64,000 bases of DNA from Photobacterium lipolyticum (GCF_003026475.1 NZ_PYMC01000013.1:62001-126000), one strand, 5' to 3'; positions 24,950 to 34,858 are shown, counted from the stretch's first letter. Numbers and translations: made by a program. Notes: generated by a model from the sequence alone, not told the origin.

Positions 24950-26158
24950 GTGGTTCAGCAATCTTGTTCTGCTAAAATGGCAAAGTTGTTATTTTTAATT
25001 ATCATTCTGGCTGCTGTCGGTCAGATGACGCAAACTATGTACGTACCAGCTATTCCTACGATGGCACTTGATTTTGCTGTTAAGTCGTCATACCTACAGG
25101 CCGTTATGGCTGCCTATTTAATCCCGTATGGTTTATCTCAATTTGTTTATGGACCGCTTTCGGATCGTGTTGGCCGTCGCCCAGTGATCATTGTAGGAAT
25201 GGTGATCTTTCTGGTCGGTACGGTGGTCGCATTGTTTGCCCCTACATTTGAGTTGTTCTTGCTGGCAAGTTTTATTCAAGGGGCTGGTACTGGCTGTAGC
25301 GGGGCAATGTGTCGAACTGTAACCCGTGATTGCTATGATGGTGCGGCGCTTCACAGAGCAAACAGCCTCGTTAGTATGGGTGTGATTTTCTCTCCGCTCA
25401 TTGCGCCTGTTTTAGGTGGTTACCTCTCATCAATGTTTGACTGGACTGCCAGCTATCTGTTCTTACTGATATTCGGCGCTGTTGTGACTGTTGCGATGAT
25501 GGCAATGTTTACTGAAACACTACCCGTAGAAAATCGTCGTTATGAGCGTGTGTGGGTCAGCTATCGCTATGTGCTGGGTAACCGTCGTTTTCAGGGGTAT
25601 GTGCTCTGTCTGATTGCAACGTTTGCGGGCATCGCTGTCTTTGAAGCTGCTGCAGGGGTATTGCTGGGTAGCGTGCTAAAACTGGATCCGCAAACAGTCA
25701 GCTGGTTATTTGTTTTACCATTACCGGGCTACTTAGCTGGCGCATGGCTATCAGCCTCTATGGTTAAGCGAATTGGTAATACTCGTGTGATGAATTTAGG
25801 CATGCTCGCGATCTTTGCGGGTGCGTTAACTATTCTGATCCCGGGTATGGCGGGGTTAGTTACCGTAAGCTCATTGATTGGCGGCGCGTTTATTTACTTT
25901 ATTGGTGCTGGTGTATTGTTTCCCGCTGCAACAACCGCAGCTATTCAGCCTTTTCCTCAACATGCAGGTACAGCAGGAGCCGTACTTGGTGGATTGCAGA
26001 ACCTGGGGGCTGGCATTGCGACTTTAGCCGCAGCATTCATGCGTGCAGAGGACCAATTCAGCCTCGGTGCGGTACTAACCGTGATGTCTGTTCTGGTAGT
26101 AATAAGCCTGTTTTGGGTTCGTCGAAGCCAACAGCCCGATACACCAGTATTAGCATAG
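24950..26158 (+). CDS. emrD: Multidrug efflux transporter EmrD
   Basis: This 402-residue major facilitator superfamily antiporter has 12 membrane segments. It follows E. coli EmrD from the start (AVGQMTQTMYVPAIPTMA against AVGQMAQTIYIPAIADMA), through the motif A loop (GPLSDRVGRRPVI) to the late GTAGAVLGGLQNLGAG segment. The GTG at 24950 is taken as start because GAGG lies six bases upstream; an in-frame ATG at 24977 lacks one. It is expected to export amphipathic compounds. It is monocistronic, with a strong terminator at 26174-26207. A second, distinct Bcr-type transporter lies at 39078. Confidence 0.9.
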   Translation: MVQQSCSAKMAKLLFLIIILAAVGQMTQTMYVPAIPTMALDFAVKSSYLQAVMAAYLIPYGLSQFVYGPLSDRVGRRPVIIVGMVIFLVGTVVALFAPTFELFLLASFIQGAGTGCSGAMCRTVTRDCYDGAALHRANSLVSMGVIFSPLIAPVLGGYLSSMFDWTASYLFLLIFGAVVTVAMMAMFTETLPVENRRYERVWVSYRYVLGNRRFQGYVLCLIATFAGIAVFEAAAGVLLGSVLKLDPQTVSWLFVLPLPGYLAGAWLSASMVKRIGNTRVMNLGMLAIFAGALTILIPGMAGLVTVSSLIGGAFIYFIGAGVLFPAATTAAIQPFPQHAGTAGAVLGGLQNLGAGIATLAAAFMRAEDQFSLGAVLTVMSVLVVISLFWVRRSQQPDTPVLA

Positions 26159-26173
26159 GATGTTATTTGAATT

Positions 26174-26207
26174 AAAAAAGGCGATGCATTTCTACATCGC
26201 CTTTTTT
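26174..26207. terminator. Bidirectional terminator after emrD
   Basis: AAAAAAGGCGATG pairs with CATCGCCTTTTTT around an eight-base loop. It serves emrD on the plus strand and the convergent yciU on the minus strand. Confidence 0.9.
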
Positions 26208-26215
26208 ATATGCTG

Positions 26216-26250
26216 AGTTTCTAGTTTCTAGTTTCTAGTTTCTAGTTTCT
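26216..26250. repeat. Heptamer tandem repeat, AGTTTCT x5
   Basis: Five perfect AGTTTCT units lie between the emrD terminator and the yciU stop codon. They are related to the TACTCTC array at 703-751, where an AGTTTCT unit occurs alongside. Confidence 0.88.
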
Positions 26251-26262
26251 AGAAATACGATT

Positions 26263-26589
26263 TTAATCGCGTTTCCATAGAATATGGCAGAACTTATGTT
26301 CGGGATCGCGGCTAATCAACATTCTTGCGAATACATCGTCAAGTTCGTCGTTTGCTTCATTAACCAGACCAATACGTACTTCGGCATAGCGTTCTTTGTC
26401 GACGTCAAAACCAACATGGCCAGCCCAATCATCATGCGTTTCAACGACTTCAGCAGCGCCACGGTCTTCAAATTGAGCAGTAAAAAGAATAACGTCTGCA
26501 GGCTCAAGGCTTTCTGGGGCCATTTCAAGGAAGATGTCGTAAGCCGCTTCAATAACGTCGTCAAAAGAAATTAGGTTTGATGTATCCAT
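26263..26589 (-). CDS. yciU: YciU/HI1450 family double-stranded-DNA mimic protein
   Basis: This 108-residue, very acidic protein is of the UPF0263 family, whose H. influenzae member HI1450 has a surface that imitates double-stranded DNA. The blocks EAAYDIFLEMA, ADVILF, DDWAGHVGFD and the ending HKFCHILWKRD line up with E. coli YciU (about 109 residues). Its binding partner is not settled; HI1450 is reported to bind HU. The 3' end runs up to the heptamer array at 26216-26250. Confidence 0.92.
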   Translation of the reverse strand: MDTSNLISFDDVIEAAYDIFLEMAPESLEPADVILFTAQFEDRGAAEVVETHDDWAGHVGFDVDKERYAEVRIGLVNEANDELDDVFARMLISRDPEHKFCHILWKRD

Positions 26590-26886
26590 GTACTACACAT
26601 ATCTCTGGTTTGTGAGTGAGGGGATATTAGAACATGCTTTATGGCGGCGAGGTAGGGGAAACGGGACATTTCTGGGAAACACAGCCTCTTTTTTACGTTG
26701 TTAAGATATTTCGCCGCAGGTGAATCGCTGTGTAAAAATGTGGTGTTGAGAGGTCAGAACTCTGTTTAGTAGGCGAGGTTAATCTGTTTGGTCAACAGAG
26801 CCTTAGATTTGGTAGAATACGCGGTAACATTAAGTATTAGTTGTTTTGTTGTAAACAAAAACACAACAATAGAGAGAAAGAGTCTA

Positions 26887-27660
26887 GTGGTGAAAGGGTT
26901 ACCCGTATTAGATGGCCAAACGCCTTTTCAACAGGAATATGTACCTGTCTTGTTAGATGCCGTTAAGCAGCTGCGAGCTGGATTTGGGGGGGCGCTTCAT
27001 AGTATTTATCTGTTTGGTAGTGTCGCACGCCGCGAAGCAGTATGGGGGCAATCAGATCTGAATCTGACTTTAATTCTGCATCGACCACTCACCGATTCTG
27101 AGCAGTCGCTGCTCAATACGATAAAGTGGCGAATACCTACCTATCATACCGATGTACCTTCTGTGGAGATTAAAATCGGGTATTTATCGGAAGTGCTGTC
27201 TCTTGATGCCATTTTTAAGTGGGGCTTTTGGATAAAGCATTGTTGTCTCTGCTTGTATGGCGAAGATCTGTCGACGCGTTTTGGTTGCTTTGAGCCAAGC
27301 TGGGATGTGGCGAAGGCTTTTAATGGTGATATCAAAGATGAACTGACCGTTTACCGCCAGAAGATCATGAAGACGAAAGTGGTCAGTAATTACCTTGAGT
27401 ATTGCCAGTATATCGCGAAGAAAATGCTGCGAAGCTGCTTTTCACTCGTGATGCATCGAGAAAAATGTTGGGCTCATACGTCAGAACAATGCGCAGAGGC
27501 TTTCTTGAATTATTACCCTGATAAAAGCCTTGAAATTGAGCGGTTATTTACCCTTATTAATGGCACACAAGTACCAAAGCGTGCAGCGCTCTTTCTACTT
27601 GAGCAGTTTGGTAGCTGGATAGTGACAGAGTTTGAGAAGATAGACCGGAAAATTGGTTAG
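26887..27660 (+). CDS. Nucleotidyltransferase-fold protein upstream of polB
   Basis: This protein of about 257 residues has an N-terminal polymerase-beta-like nucleotidyltransferase domain: FGS (43-45) followed by QSDLN (55-59), matching GS-x(9+)-D-x-[DN]. The second metal aspartate is replaced by asparagine (D57, N59), so activity is uncertain. The rest is helical, with several cysteines (HCCLCLYG). No ATG exists in frame before about residue 150, so translation starts at a GTG (26887 or 26890) with AAAGAG upstream, or at an earlier TTG (26788). It lies 39 bases before polB in the same direction, suggesting co-transcription. The family role is unknown to me; aminoglycoside-type or HEPN/MNT-type relatives are possible. 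Confidence 0.6.
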   Translation: MVKGLPVLDGQTPFQQEYVPVLLDAVKQLRAGFGGALHSIYLFGSVARREAVWGQSDLNLTLILHRPLTDSEQSLLNTIKWRIPTYHTDVPSVEIKIGYLSEVLSLDAIFKWGFWIKHCCLCLYGEDLSTRFGCFEPSWDVAKAFNGDIKDELTVYRQKIMKTKVVSNYLEYCQYIAKKMLRSCFSLVMHREKCWAHTSEQCAEAFLNYYPDKSLEIERLFTLINGTQVPKRAALFLLEQFGSWIVTEFEKIDRKIG

Positions 27661-27699
27661 TCGATATGTTTTTTCTTCATTGATGCTTTTGAGGCTTAT

Positions 27700-30078
27700 T
27701 TGCAAACTCACTTAACAGGTTTTGTTTTAACGCGACAAAGTCGCGATTACCACGGTCAGACGGAGATCGTGCTATGGGTTAAAACTGACCATGGTCCCTG
27801 TCGTTTAGTTATTCATGGTGATAAACCAGTATGTTTTATCCCTGTGGAAGAGCAGCAACAGGCATCTCAAGCCTTTAGTGCTGCTAATCTCCAGGTACAG
27901 TGGCGAGAGGTGTCGCTGCAGAACTTTCAACATAAACCTGTTAATGCTTGTTATACCCATACGGTACGCGACAGCTTACAAATATCACCAATTCTTGCTG
28001 CTGAGGGACTGGATGGTTTCGAAACCGATATACGACTTGCCGATCGTTTTTTGATGGAGCGTTTTATCCGGGGTGGAATCGTGTTCACGGGGTTGCCTAA
28101 ACAAAAATTAGGCTATGTCGAATATTCGGAAGTTAAAGCTAAGGCTGCTGATTATCTGCCCGAATTAAGCGTGGTATCGTTAGATATTGAATGCTCAGAA
28201 AAAGGGGTACTGTATTCGGTTGGTTTACATAGCGAGGTGGATAGCCGCGTCATCATGGTGGGGGCGCCTAAGCCTGAAGATCATGATGAGCCATGGATCC
28301 AGTGGGTAGATTCAGAGAAAGCGCTGCTGCTGGCACTTGAATCCTGGTTTTCTCAATTTGATCCCGACATCATCATCGGCTGGAATGTTATCGACTTTGA
28401 TTTCCGTTTATTGCTAAAGCGTGCTGAGTGGAACAAACTGAGCCTGAGAATTGGTCGTGCTAAGCAAATACCGCATTGGCGTCATTCTACCCAAAACCCT
28501 AATCAGGGCTTTATTACTATACCTGGACGGGTTGTTCTTGATGGTATCGATACCCTGAAAACTGCAACTTATAACTTTCGCTCCTGGTCACTAGAATCTG
28601 TTTCTCAAGAGTTGTTGGGGGAAGGCAAGAAAATTCATAACGTGCATGATCGCATGGCTGAAATTAACCAGATGTTCAGGCACGATAAACTATCGCTAGC
28701 TCGATATAACCTGCAGGATTGCAAACTCGTTACCCGTATCTTTGAGCATACCCACCTGCTTGATTTTACAATGGAACGTAGCCGTTTAACCGGTGTGGAG
28801 TTAGATCGTGTTGGCGGATCTGTCGCGGCATTTACCAATCTTTATTTACCACAATTGCACAGGGCGGGATATGTTGCCCCTAGCCTTGAAACTGATAACT
28901 GGATCGCGAGTCCCGGTGGTTACGTTATGGATTCAAAACCGGGTCTTTATGATTCGGTATTGGTGTTGGATTTTAAATCACTGTATCCCTCGATTATTCG
29001 CTCTTTTCGCATTGATCCTATGGGGCTGGTGGAAGGGTTGTTATTAGATGAAGGGAAAGGCAATAACCAGGCTATTGCCGGTTTTCGCGGCGGGCGTTTT
29101 CATCGTGAGAAGCATTTCTTACCGCAAATGATCGAGGATTTATGGTCAGCGCGCGATCAAGCTAAGCGCGATGGCGATAAAGCATTTTCACAAGCCATCA
29201 AGATCATCATGAATTCATTTTACGGGGTCTTGGGTTCATCTGGCTGCCGATTCTTTGATCACCGTTTAGCATCATCAATTACCATGCGCGGGCATGAAGT
29301 ACTATCTCGCACCAAAGAGATGATCGAAGAAAAAGGCTACACCGTTATTTATGGTGATACTGATTCGGTCTTCGTCCATTTAGGCCGAAGTCATACCCAA
29401 GGCGAAGCCGATTCGGTTGGTGATCAATTGGTTGTCGATATCAATGCAGCGTGGCAAGACCATCTTCGTGAAGAATATAATCTTGATTGCTACCTTGAAC
29501 TTGAATACGAAACGCATTATCGCAAATTCCTGATGCCAACGATCAGAGGGCAGGATACGGGGAGTAAGAAACGTTATGCGGGATTAGTCTGGCAAGGTGA
29601 TAAAGAAACGATCATTTTCAAAGGTCTCGAAACAGTCCGTACTGATTGGACGGTACTGGCCCAGGACTTTCAGAAAGTTTTATATGATAAAATTTTCCAT
29701 AATCAAGATGTTGAAGAATATATTCGTGATTATGTGCAAAAAGCCAATGCAGGTGAGTTTGATGAAAAGCTTGTTTACCGCAAAAGGTTACGACGTAACT
29801 TGTCTGACTATCAGAAAAATGTGCCACCTCATGTTCGTGCTGCTCGTATGGCAGATGGCATTAATGAAAAAATGGGCAGGCCGTTACAGTATCAAAATGG
29901 CGGCTGGATAGAGTACCTGATCACAGTAAATGGCCCCGAGCCGAAAGAGGCCTTAACCAGCCTGATTGACTACAACCATTATGTCGACAAACAATTGAAG
30001 CCAGTCGCCGATGGGATCCTGCCTTTCATCGGACGCACTTTTGATGAAATCACAGCGCCACAGCTGGGGCTATTCTGA
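27700..30078 (+). CDS. polB: DNA polymerase II
   Basis: This 792-residue family B polymerase is used in replication restart and lesion bypass. The exonuclease motif I is DIE (Asp162, Glu164), followed by GWNVIDFD and the YNLQDC motif III. Polymerase motif A is DFKSLYPS (Asp424 onward), motif B is KIIMNSFYG and motif C is YGDTDS (Asp553, Asp555); all are intact. E. coli PolB has 783 residues. The start is a TTG at 27700 with GAGG five bases upstream; no in-frame ATG is available earlier. In E. coli it is SOS-regulated; I did not identify a LexA box here, and the NTase-fold gene immediately precedes it. Confidence 0.95.
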   Translation: MQTHLTGFVLTRQSRDYHGQTEIVLWVKTDHGPCRLVIHGDKPVCFIPVEEQQQASQAFSAANLQVQWREVSLQNFQHKPVNACYTHTVRDSLQISPILAAEGLDGFETDIRLADRFLMERFIRGGIVFTGLPKQKLGYVEYSEVKAKAADYLPELSVVSLDIECSEKGVLYSVGLHSEVDSRVIMVGAPKPEDHDEPWIQWVDSEKALLLALESWFSQFDPDIIIGWNVIDFDFRLLLKRAEWNKLSLRIGRAKQIPHWRHSTQNPNQGFITIPGRVVLDGIDTLKTATYNFRSWSLESVSQELLGEGKKIHNVHDRMAEINQMFRHDKLSLARYNLQDCKLVTRIFEHTHLLDFTMERSRLTGVELDRVGGSVAAFTNLYLPQLHRAGYVAPSLETDNWIASPGGYVMDSKPGLYDSVLVLDFKSLYPSIIRSFRIDPMGLVEGLLLDEGKGNNQAIAGFRGGRFHREKHFLPQMIEDLWSARDQAKRDGDKAFSQAIKIIMNSFYGVLGSSGCRFFDHRLASSITMRGHEVLSRTKEMIEEKGYTVIYGDTDSVFVHLGRSHTQGEADSVGDQLVVDINAAWQDHLREEYNLDCYLELEYETHYRKFLMPTIRGQDTGSKKRYAGLVWQGDKETIIFKGLETVRTDWTVLAQDFQKVLYDKIFHNQDVEEYIRDYVQKANAGEFDEKLVYRKRLRRNLSDYQKNVPPHVRAARMADGINEKMGRPLQYQNGGWIEYLITVNGPEPKEALTSLIDYNHYVDKQLKPVADGILPFIGRTFDEITAPQLGLF

Positions 30079-30097
30079 TGTCACTTGGGCATAGCAA

Positions 30098-30128
30098 TAA
30101 AAAATCTGGGATCAACAGGTTTGATCCC
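30098..30128 (-). terminator. Terminator after the chitinase gene
   Basis: GGGATCAA pairs with TTGATCCC around a five-base loop; on the minus strand a TTTTTT run follows. It lies about 30 bases after the chitinase stop and just past the convergent polB end. Confidence 0.8.
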
Positions 30129-30157
30129 GAAACCGCGTCATTTCTTATCTGAGATGA

Positions 30158-31468
30158 TTAAGATTTATCGCCTTTCAACGCTTGATACATGGTTTCTGTC
30201 AATTCGCCGGTTGGATCACCGGAAAGCTCCCAGGTAAACATACCGGCCAGGCCTTTTTGTTTTACCCACTCAGTTTTTGCTTTCACAGAACGCTTATCAT
30301 CAAAACTGATGAATACTTTATTCTCAGGGTGCCACAAGAACGGGGCTTCAGCCGCTTTGTCATAGCTATACTTGTAACCTTGCTCAGGGGTGTAGTTCTG
30401 CTTCAGATCCCAGTACATAAAATAGCCCGGTTCATCTTCGTCAGTGCCAAAGCTTGCACCTTTTTCAGAAATGAGTGAGGCGGTTGGCAGTTTACCATCA
30501 AAGCCTTGGGTGCCTTCCCATCCACGACCATAATACGCGGCACCAAGCACCAGTTTTTCACTCGGGCTCCCGATTTCAATCATCTGATTGATGAAAGCAT
30601 CTGCGCCTCCTCCCCACCAGCTCCGCTCTGTGGCATGCAAGTTAGTGAGGTGGCCTGTCTGCTGGCCCCAGCCGCCAAGGAAATCGTAGGTCATCGCAAA
30701 CATATTTGTCAGGTGAGGCGCAGCGCCAGCCCAGTCGATTTGTGCCGCCTTAGGGCCAACACCAACGGCGGTAGATAGCTCGTAGTCGCGCTTGGTTGTA
30801 TTTTCCAGTTGATCCAGCTCGGCACGGAGTGTTTTAACCAGAAAGGTAAAGGCGCTACGCTCAGCTGCTTTTTGTTCATCCGGTAATTTTGTATTTTCAT
30901 TCCACGGTGATGTTGTATGGCCACTGCCGCCGGGGTATTCCCAGTCAAGATCGATGCCGTCAAAAAAATCATATTCTGCAATCAGCTCTACAGCTGTTTT
31001 GGCAAAGTGGCGAATATTAGCGTGATCCTTGGCCATGGCATGGAAAGGTTCAGACATAGTCCAGCCACCAAAAGAAGGTAAGATCTTTAGATCAGGGTGC
31101 TGTTTTTTTAGTTCGGCTAATTGGGCAAAGTGGCCGTGGTAAGGGACATTAACACTGACATCGCCAAAATTGATATCAAGGGCAGCTTCTCTGTCGACGA
31201 TAATCGCGCTGAAAGGGGCTTTGTTTTTACATGCTAAAGCGACTTGTTGCTGCACCTTTTCTGATGCGCCTGTATGTGGTCCGCACATACTCAGAAAGGC
31301 ATAGATCACATGCGTTAGCTTGTCTGCCGGAATATCTTTAACGGTGTAAGGCTTTTGCTCATTCGCATATTGCCAGTCTGCAAAATATCCCGCAATGACT
31401 TGTTGATCCGCAAGCGCAGCCGGTGCCAGCAAACTGGCGATTAGCGCTGCTGTTAAAGTGTGTTTCAT
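30158..31468 (-). CDS. GH18 family secreted chitinase
   Basis: This 436-residue protein has a signal peptide (residues 1-20, ending AALA) and a single GH18 catalytic domain. The chitinase signature FDGIDLDWEYPG spans about 169-180, with the acid/base Glu177 and preceding acidic residues (Asp173, Asp175) intact. The SFGGW block (132-136) is the SxGG motif. There is no carbohydrate-binding module, unlike many vibrio chitinases. It is expected to cut chitin outside the cell or in the periplasm. It is convergent with polB and monocistronic. The enzyme fits a chitin-degrading marine bacterium. Confidence 0.92.
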   Translation of the reverse strand: MKHTLTAALIASLLAPAALADQQVIAGYFADWQYANEQKPYTVKDIPADKLTHVIYAFLSMCGPHTGASEKVQQQVALACKNKAPFSAIIVDREAALDINFGDVSVNVPYHGHFAQLAELKKQHPDLKILPSFGGWTMSEPFHAMAKDHANIRHFAKTAVELIAEYDFFDGIDLDWEYPGGSGHTTSPWNENTKLPDEQKAAERSAFTFLVKTLRAELDQLENTTKRDYELSTAVGVGPKAAQIDWAGAAPHLTNMFAMTYDFLGGWGQQTGHLTNLHATERSWWGGGADAFINQMIEIGSPSEKLVLGAAYYGRGWEGTQGFDGKLPTASLISEKGASFGTDEDEPGYFMYWDLKQNYTPEQGYKYSYDKAAEAPFLWHPENKVFISFDDKRSVKAKTEWVKQKGLAGMFTWELSGDPTGELTETMYQALKGDKS

Positions 31469-31861
31469 AAAGAATCCTCGTTGGCGAACGTAAAGATTTT
31501 TGATTAAGGGAAGTTATACCGGTCACGTAAAGTAATAATCGCTGAACGATCAGCTATTTATACAATTGGTAGTCGCTGTTTTTTATCAAAATGGTTGCAA
31601 ATTATTTGCGATGCAAGCCTTGAAACGAGTGGAATGACTGAATGGAGGATTTTTTATTAAGCGGATATCAAGTAATTAAATGATACAACGGAAAATAGAA
31701 GACAAAATTGCGAGCTACACCCAAACAACTGCAAGGTGCAGTGTTTCGTAAGAAGGATCAGATACTTTTGCTGACTGGTATAACAAAGCATGGATTTTTG
31801 AGCCAAATCCAAGAACGCCACTAGGGGGAAGAAAGCCCCCCAAAAGATGGGGGCATGTAAA
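31469..31861. other. Intergenic region between the chitinase and the chemoreceptor
   Basis: No gene is seen in these 390 bases. A hairpin near 31835-31854 (GCCCCC with GGGGGC) precedes the chemoreceptor stop on the minus strand side and may be its terminator. The rest is AT-rich without identifiable motifs. Confidence 0.5.
31835..31854 (-). terminator. Possible terminator after the chemoreceptor gene
   Basis: GCCCCC and GGGGGC form a short stable stem; the minus-strand tail has only three T before CTTCCCC, so the terminator call is weak. It begins seven bases past the stop codon of the chemoreceptor. Confidence 0.45.
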
Positions 31862-33493
31862 TCAATTTAGCTTGAAACGTCCCATTGCATCTTGTAATTG
31901 CACGGAAAGCTGACTGAGCTCTCGACAAGCTTGTGCCGTTTGTTCTGAGCCTTGCGCCACTTCTTGAGAGGTGACATGAATATTTTCGATATTTCGGCTA
32001 AGCTCATCGGCGACAGAATCTTGTTGGCTACATGCGCTGGCTATTTCGCTTCCCATATCGGCAATGTGAGCGATAGATTCTTCAATTGACAACATGATTT
32101 GTTGTGAGTGAGTGCCTTGAACCACACAGGTGTCGATACTAGTTTGCGAGCGTTCGGTTGCATCCTTCGCTTGTTTTGCCATTTGCTGAAGTTTTTCGAT
32201 GATTGCCGTGATTTCACCGGTTGAATCTTGTGTACGTCCTGCCAGTGTACGAACCTCATCAGCGACCACGGCAAACCCACGGCCTGATTCACCAGCCCTT
32301 GCTGCTTCGATGGCCGCGTTCAGTGCTAGCAAGTTGGTTTGCTCGGCAATACCTCGAATCACATCAAGTACGACGTTAATTTGTTTGGATTGTTGTTCCA
32401 ACTCGGAAACGGTTATACCCGTTTGTTCAATGGTTACTGCAACGTTTTGGATCGAATTGACCATCAGTTCATTATCACGAGCGCCTTCTTGTGCTTTGTT
32501 ATTAGCGCCCGTGGCTTGCGAGGCTGAATCTTCAGTGTTACGCGCCACATCACCAACTGCCGCTTTCATTTCCGTCATCGCGGTAGCAACTTGGGTGATC
32601 TGATGTTGCTGCTCTTTCATACCATTAGCTGACATATCTGAAATATGTGTCATTTCTTCTACCGCACTGCTAAGTTGAGTTACGGCGGTGATGATTTCGT
32701 CGATCAATTGACGTAGGTTGTTTTGCATTTTAAGAGAAGAGTCGGCCAGTTCACCTAATTCATCGTTGCCGATAGCGTCACGGTTAAGTTTATTTGCTAG
32801 GTTACCGTTTGCAATGGAGTTGGCTTGTTCAACCACTAGTCTAAGTGGCCCACAAATAATACGTGTCAGTAGCAATGTCATTACTATCATAATCACTAAA
32901 ATCAAGATGTTGCTGGTAATAGAAGTGGTATTTAGACTGGTCACCGAACGCAAAATAGAACCGCGATTTTCATCTATAGCGCCTTGTAAAAGGTCGATCA
33001 GTACATTGATATCAGATTCGATTCCTTCAAACTGAGAAAGTGATTGGGCTAAAATTGGGTGCGCGGAGGTTTTATCCATTGCAAGCATGGCCTTGTTGAA
33101 CTTAGCCATTGTACCAATGTAGTGATTCCAACTTGTCAATAACCGATTAAAGGTTTGCTCTTCTTCACCCGGCCATACGCTTTTGCCATACGCTGCAAGA
33201 CCTGTCTGGATCTCTTGACGAACAAGCTCGTTGCGCTGAATAGTTTGTCTAATTTCTGCTGGGTCGTTAACCGCAAGTACAGCGAATTGAGTACGACGCC
33301 AGTAAGACATTTTATCTCTGATCCCATCGACATGTTGCATCGCAGGCAGAGTGTCGTCAGTGAAGTTAAGTAATTCTTGTTTGATTTTTCCTAATTCACT
33401 GACAAGGAACAGACCAAGGCCTACGTTGACCACCGCAATAGTTGTAAAAGCAACGGCAATCTTCTTGCCGATAGAGAGGTTTTTTAGAAACAT
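31862..33493 (-). CDS. Methyl-accepting chemotaxis protein
   Basis: This 543-residue chemoreceptor has an N-terminal membrane segment (about residues 11-31) and a periplasmic four-helix ligand-binding region (to about 188). A second membrane segment, a HAMP domain (starting [11 protein letters not shown]) and the cytoplasmic signalling helices follow. The hairpin tip carries [20 protein letters not shown] and [15 protein letters not shown], the hallmark of the family. The ATG at 33493 is preferred over 33607: the upstream stretch looks non-coding and the protein then begins [12 protein letters not shown], a normal receptor start. The ligand is unknown; no PAS or Cache motif is obvious. It neighbours the chitinase, but no operon link is evident. 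Confidence 0.93.
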   Translation of the reverse strand: MFLKNLSIGKKIAVAFTTIAVVNVGLGLFLVSELGKIKQELLNFTDDTLPAMQHVDGIRDKMSYWRRTQFAVLAVNDPAEIRQTIQRNELVRQEIQTGLAAYGKSVWPGEEEQTFNRLLTSWNHYIGTMAKFNKAMLAMDKTSAHPILAQSLSQFEGIESDINVLIDLLQGAIDENRGSILRSVTSLNTTSITSNILILVIMIVMTLLLTRIICGPLRLVVEQANSIANGNLANKLNRDAIGNDELGELADSSLKMQNNLRQLIDEIITAVTQLSSAVEEMTHISDMSANGMKEQQHQITQVATAMTEMKAAVGDVARNTEDSASQATGANNKAQEGARDNELMVNSIQNVAVTIEQTGITVSELEQQSKQINVVLDVIRGIAEQTNLLALNAAIEAARAGESGRGFAVVADEVRTLAGRTQDSTGEITAIIEKLQQMAKQAKDATERSQTSIDTCVVQGTHSQQIMLSIEESIAHIADMGSEIASACSQQDSVADELSRNIENIHVTSQEVAQGSEQTAQACRELSQLSVQLQDAMGRFKLN

Positions 33494-33947
33494 GAATGAG
33501 TTACCTTTTATTCTTATTGTCCAAAGTTGCCAGGTCGAGATACATCCATGTATTGAAATGTGAACTGAGTATTTATTTGCGAGGCATGCTATCACGTCAT
33601 CTATCAATTATCGACACTTAAGTATTTGCTTGGTAAATATCGTGTAAGATAATAATTCTTATGAGGCAAAAGTTTGCTTCAATGGTTGTAGTAACATTTT
33701 ACGTAAACCATATTTGTCATTCATTTTGGTAGGTTTTCGCAGCAGATTTTCCAGGCAGAGGAGCAAGTGAATTGTAGAAAAAGCACGAAAGGGTATTCAG
33801 ATTGAGCGGCTTGAGTTCAACCATCTTCGCTGGTAATGCCGAGGAGGTGAGCTGGCATAAGGTGAAATCTGTTGTTCTGACTTAAGCTAATTTGCAATAA
33901 AAAACGCGCTAATTAGCGCGTTTTTTGATTAAAAAGATTAGAACCCG
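33494..33947. other. Intergenic region upstream of the chemoreceptor
   Basis: About 450 bases without a supported gene. A perfect palindromic terminator lies at 33899-33926. The 150 bases before that terminator on the plus strand contain GAGG-rich stretches and could encode a small RNA, but I cannot support that. Confidence 0.5.
33899..33926. terminator. Bidirectional terminator after a small hypothetical gene
   Basis: A perfect palindrome made of AAAAAACGCGCTAA and TTAGCGCGTTTTTT. It ends the minus-strand gene at 33948 and would also stop any plus-strand transcript arriving from 33494-33890. Confidence 0.9.
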
Positions 33948-34259
33948 TTAATCGAAAAACTCGACATCAATTACCGCTGATTTGCTTGCATGGATTGGGT
34001 CAAATTCTATTGCACCACGATGAGGGGTGCATACTTTAAATACGTTACCACAATCAAAAATAGCCAGTACTTGTTCTTTAGTACGGAAGACGTCTGGTAG
34101 AAGCTGGCCGATTTCGCATGTACATACTTGGCCTTCATGCAGCCATTGAAGTTTATGAATACGTTGTGACTGAGATGGGGCCGAAATGTGCTGAGCAATA
34201 GACGTAAAAACGGATTCTGCCTGAGCAGGGCTAGATGCCGATGGTACAAAAAAATCCAT
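33948..34259 (-). CDS. Conserved hypothetical protein
   Basis: This 103-residue acidic protein has no signal peptide or membrane segment. It carries Cys residues in QVCTCEIG (near 45-52) and single Cys in IFDCGN and KVCTP, but no recognisable metal-binding pattern. It starts MDFFVPSASS and ends DVEFFD. The upstream CAGGAGGG gives a strong ribosome site. I do not recognise the family. It is monocistronic, with its own terminator. Confidence 0.65.
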   Translation of the reverse strand: MDFFVPSASSPAQAESVFTSIAQHISAPSQSQRIHKLQWLHEGQVCTCEIGQLLPDVFRTKEQVLAIFDCGNVFKVCTPHRGAIEFDPIHASKSAVIDVEFFD

Positions 34260-34365
34260 GGTTCCCTCCTGGTGCGTGTAGTGCGTTGGTGGTTATAGAG
34301 TCTGATAATTAAACAGACGACACGAACTACTATTGATGGCTACCAATCCTGATAACCTTAAACTC

Positions 34366-34404
34366 AAATCACCTCAAGTTCCGAGGTGCCTTGGGTATAA
34401 ACAG
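34366..34404 (+). repeat. Dispersed repeat, copy B (contains both half-motifs)
   Basis: It has ATCACCTCAAG, then GAGGTGCCTTGGGTATA in inverted arrangement, so CACCTC and GAGGTG pair. The parts match the reverse complement and direct forms of the repeat at 13866-13908 and 37197-37245. Confidence 0.6.
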
Positions 34405-34554
34405 TATCAGAATTCAGTATAGTTTAGCAAGAAAAGCGCATAACCAGTCATCAATGCATTGTGAGGAAATACGCGCTATAAACGCGTGTGTAGTTAATAC
34501 CAACTGGTATAAAATTTAGACTATTATAATTATTATATTGGGGGGAGGGGAGAT

Positions 34555-34809
34555 ATGGAACAACTTGAATTTTTTTCTATTCCCAGCCCTTGTGTTGGTA
34601 TTTGTCAGGTTAATGAGCGTGGTTATTGCAAAGGTTGCATGAGAAGCCGGGATGAACGATATAACTGGCAAAACATGACGCCCGATCAGCAGCGCAATAC
34701 GATTCGTTTATGCCGTCAGCGCTATCTGCGAATGATCAGACAAGCAAGGGCAGAGAAGGAGTCGGCAGAATCAATATCAGAAGACGATTATCAACAGAGC
34801 CTTTTTTGA
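34555..34809 (+). CDS. DUF1289 family protein
   Basis: This 84-residue cytoplasmic protein belongs to DUF1289, a small cysteine-containing family. The conserved PCVGICQVNERGYCKGCMRSRDE block (residues about 12-34) has four cysteines (two CxxC-like pairs), suggesting metal or redox binding. A very strong purine-rich ribosome site (GGGGGGAGGGG) precedes the ATG. The function is unknown. It is followed by the terminator shared with rplY. Confidence 0.82.
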   Translation: MEQLEFFSIPSPCVGICQVNERGYCKGCMRSRDERYNWQNMTPDQQRNTIRLCRQRYLRMIRQARAEKESAESISEDDYQQSLF

Positions 34810-34858
34810 CGGTTTAGTATTAACCTTGAACTGAATCTTATCTGAAATAGTATAAAAA

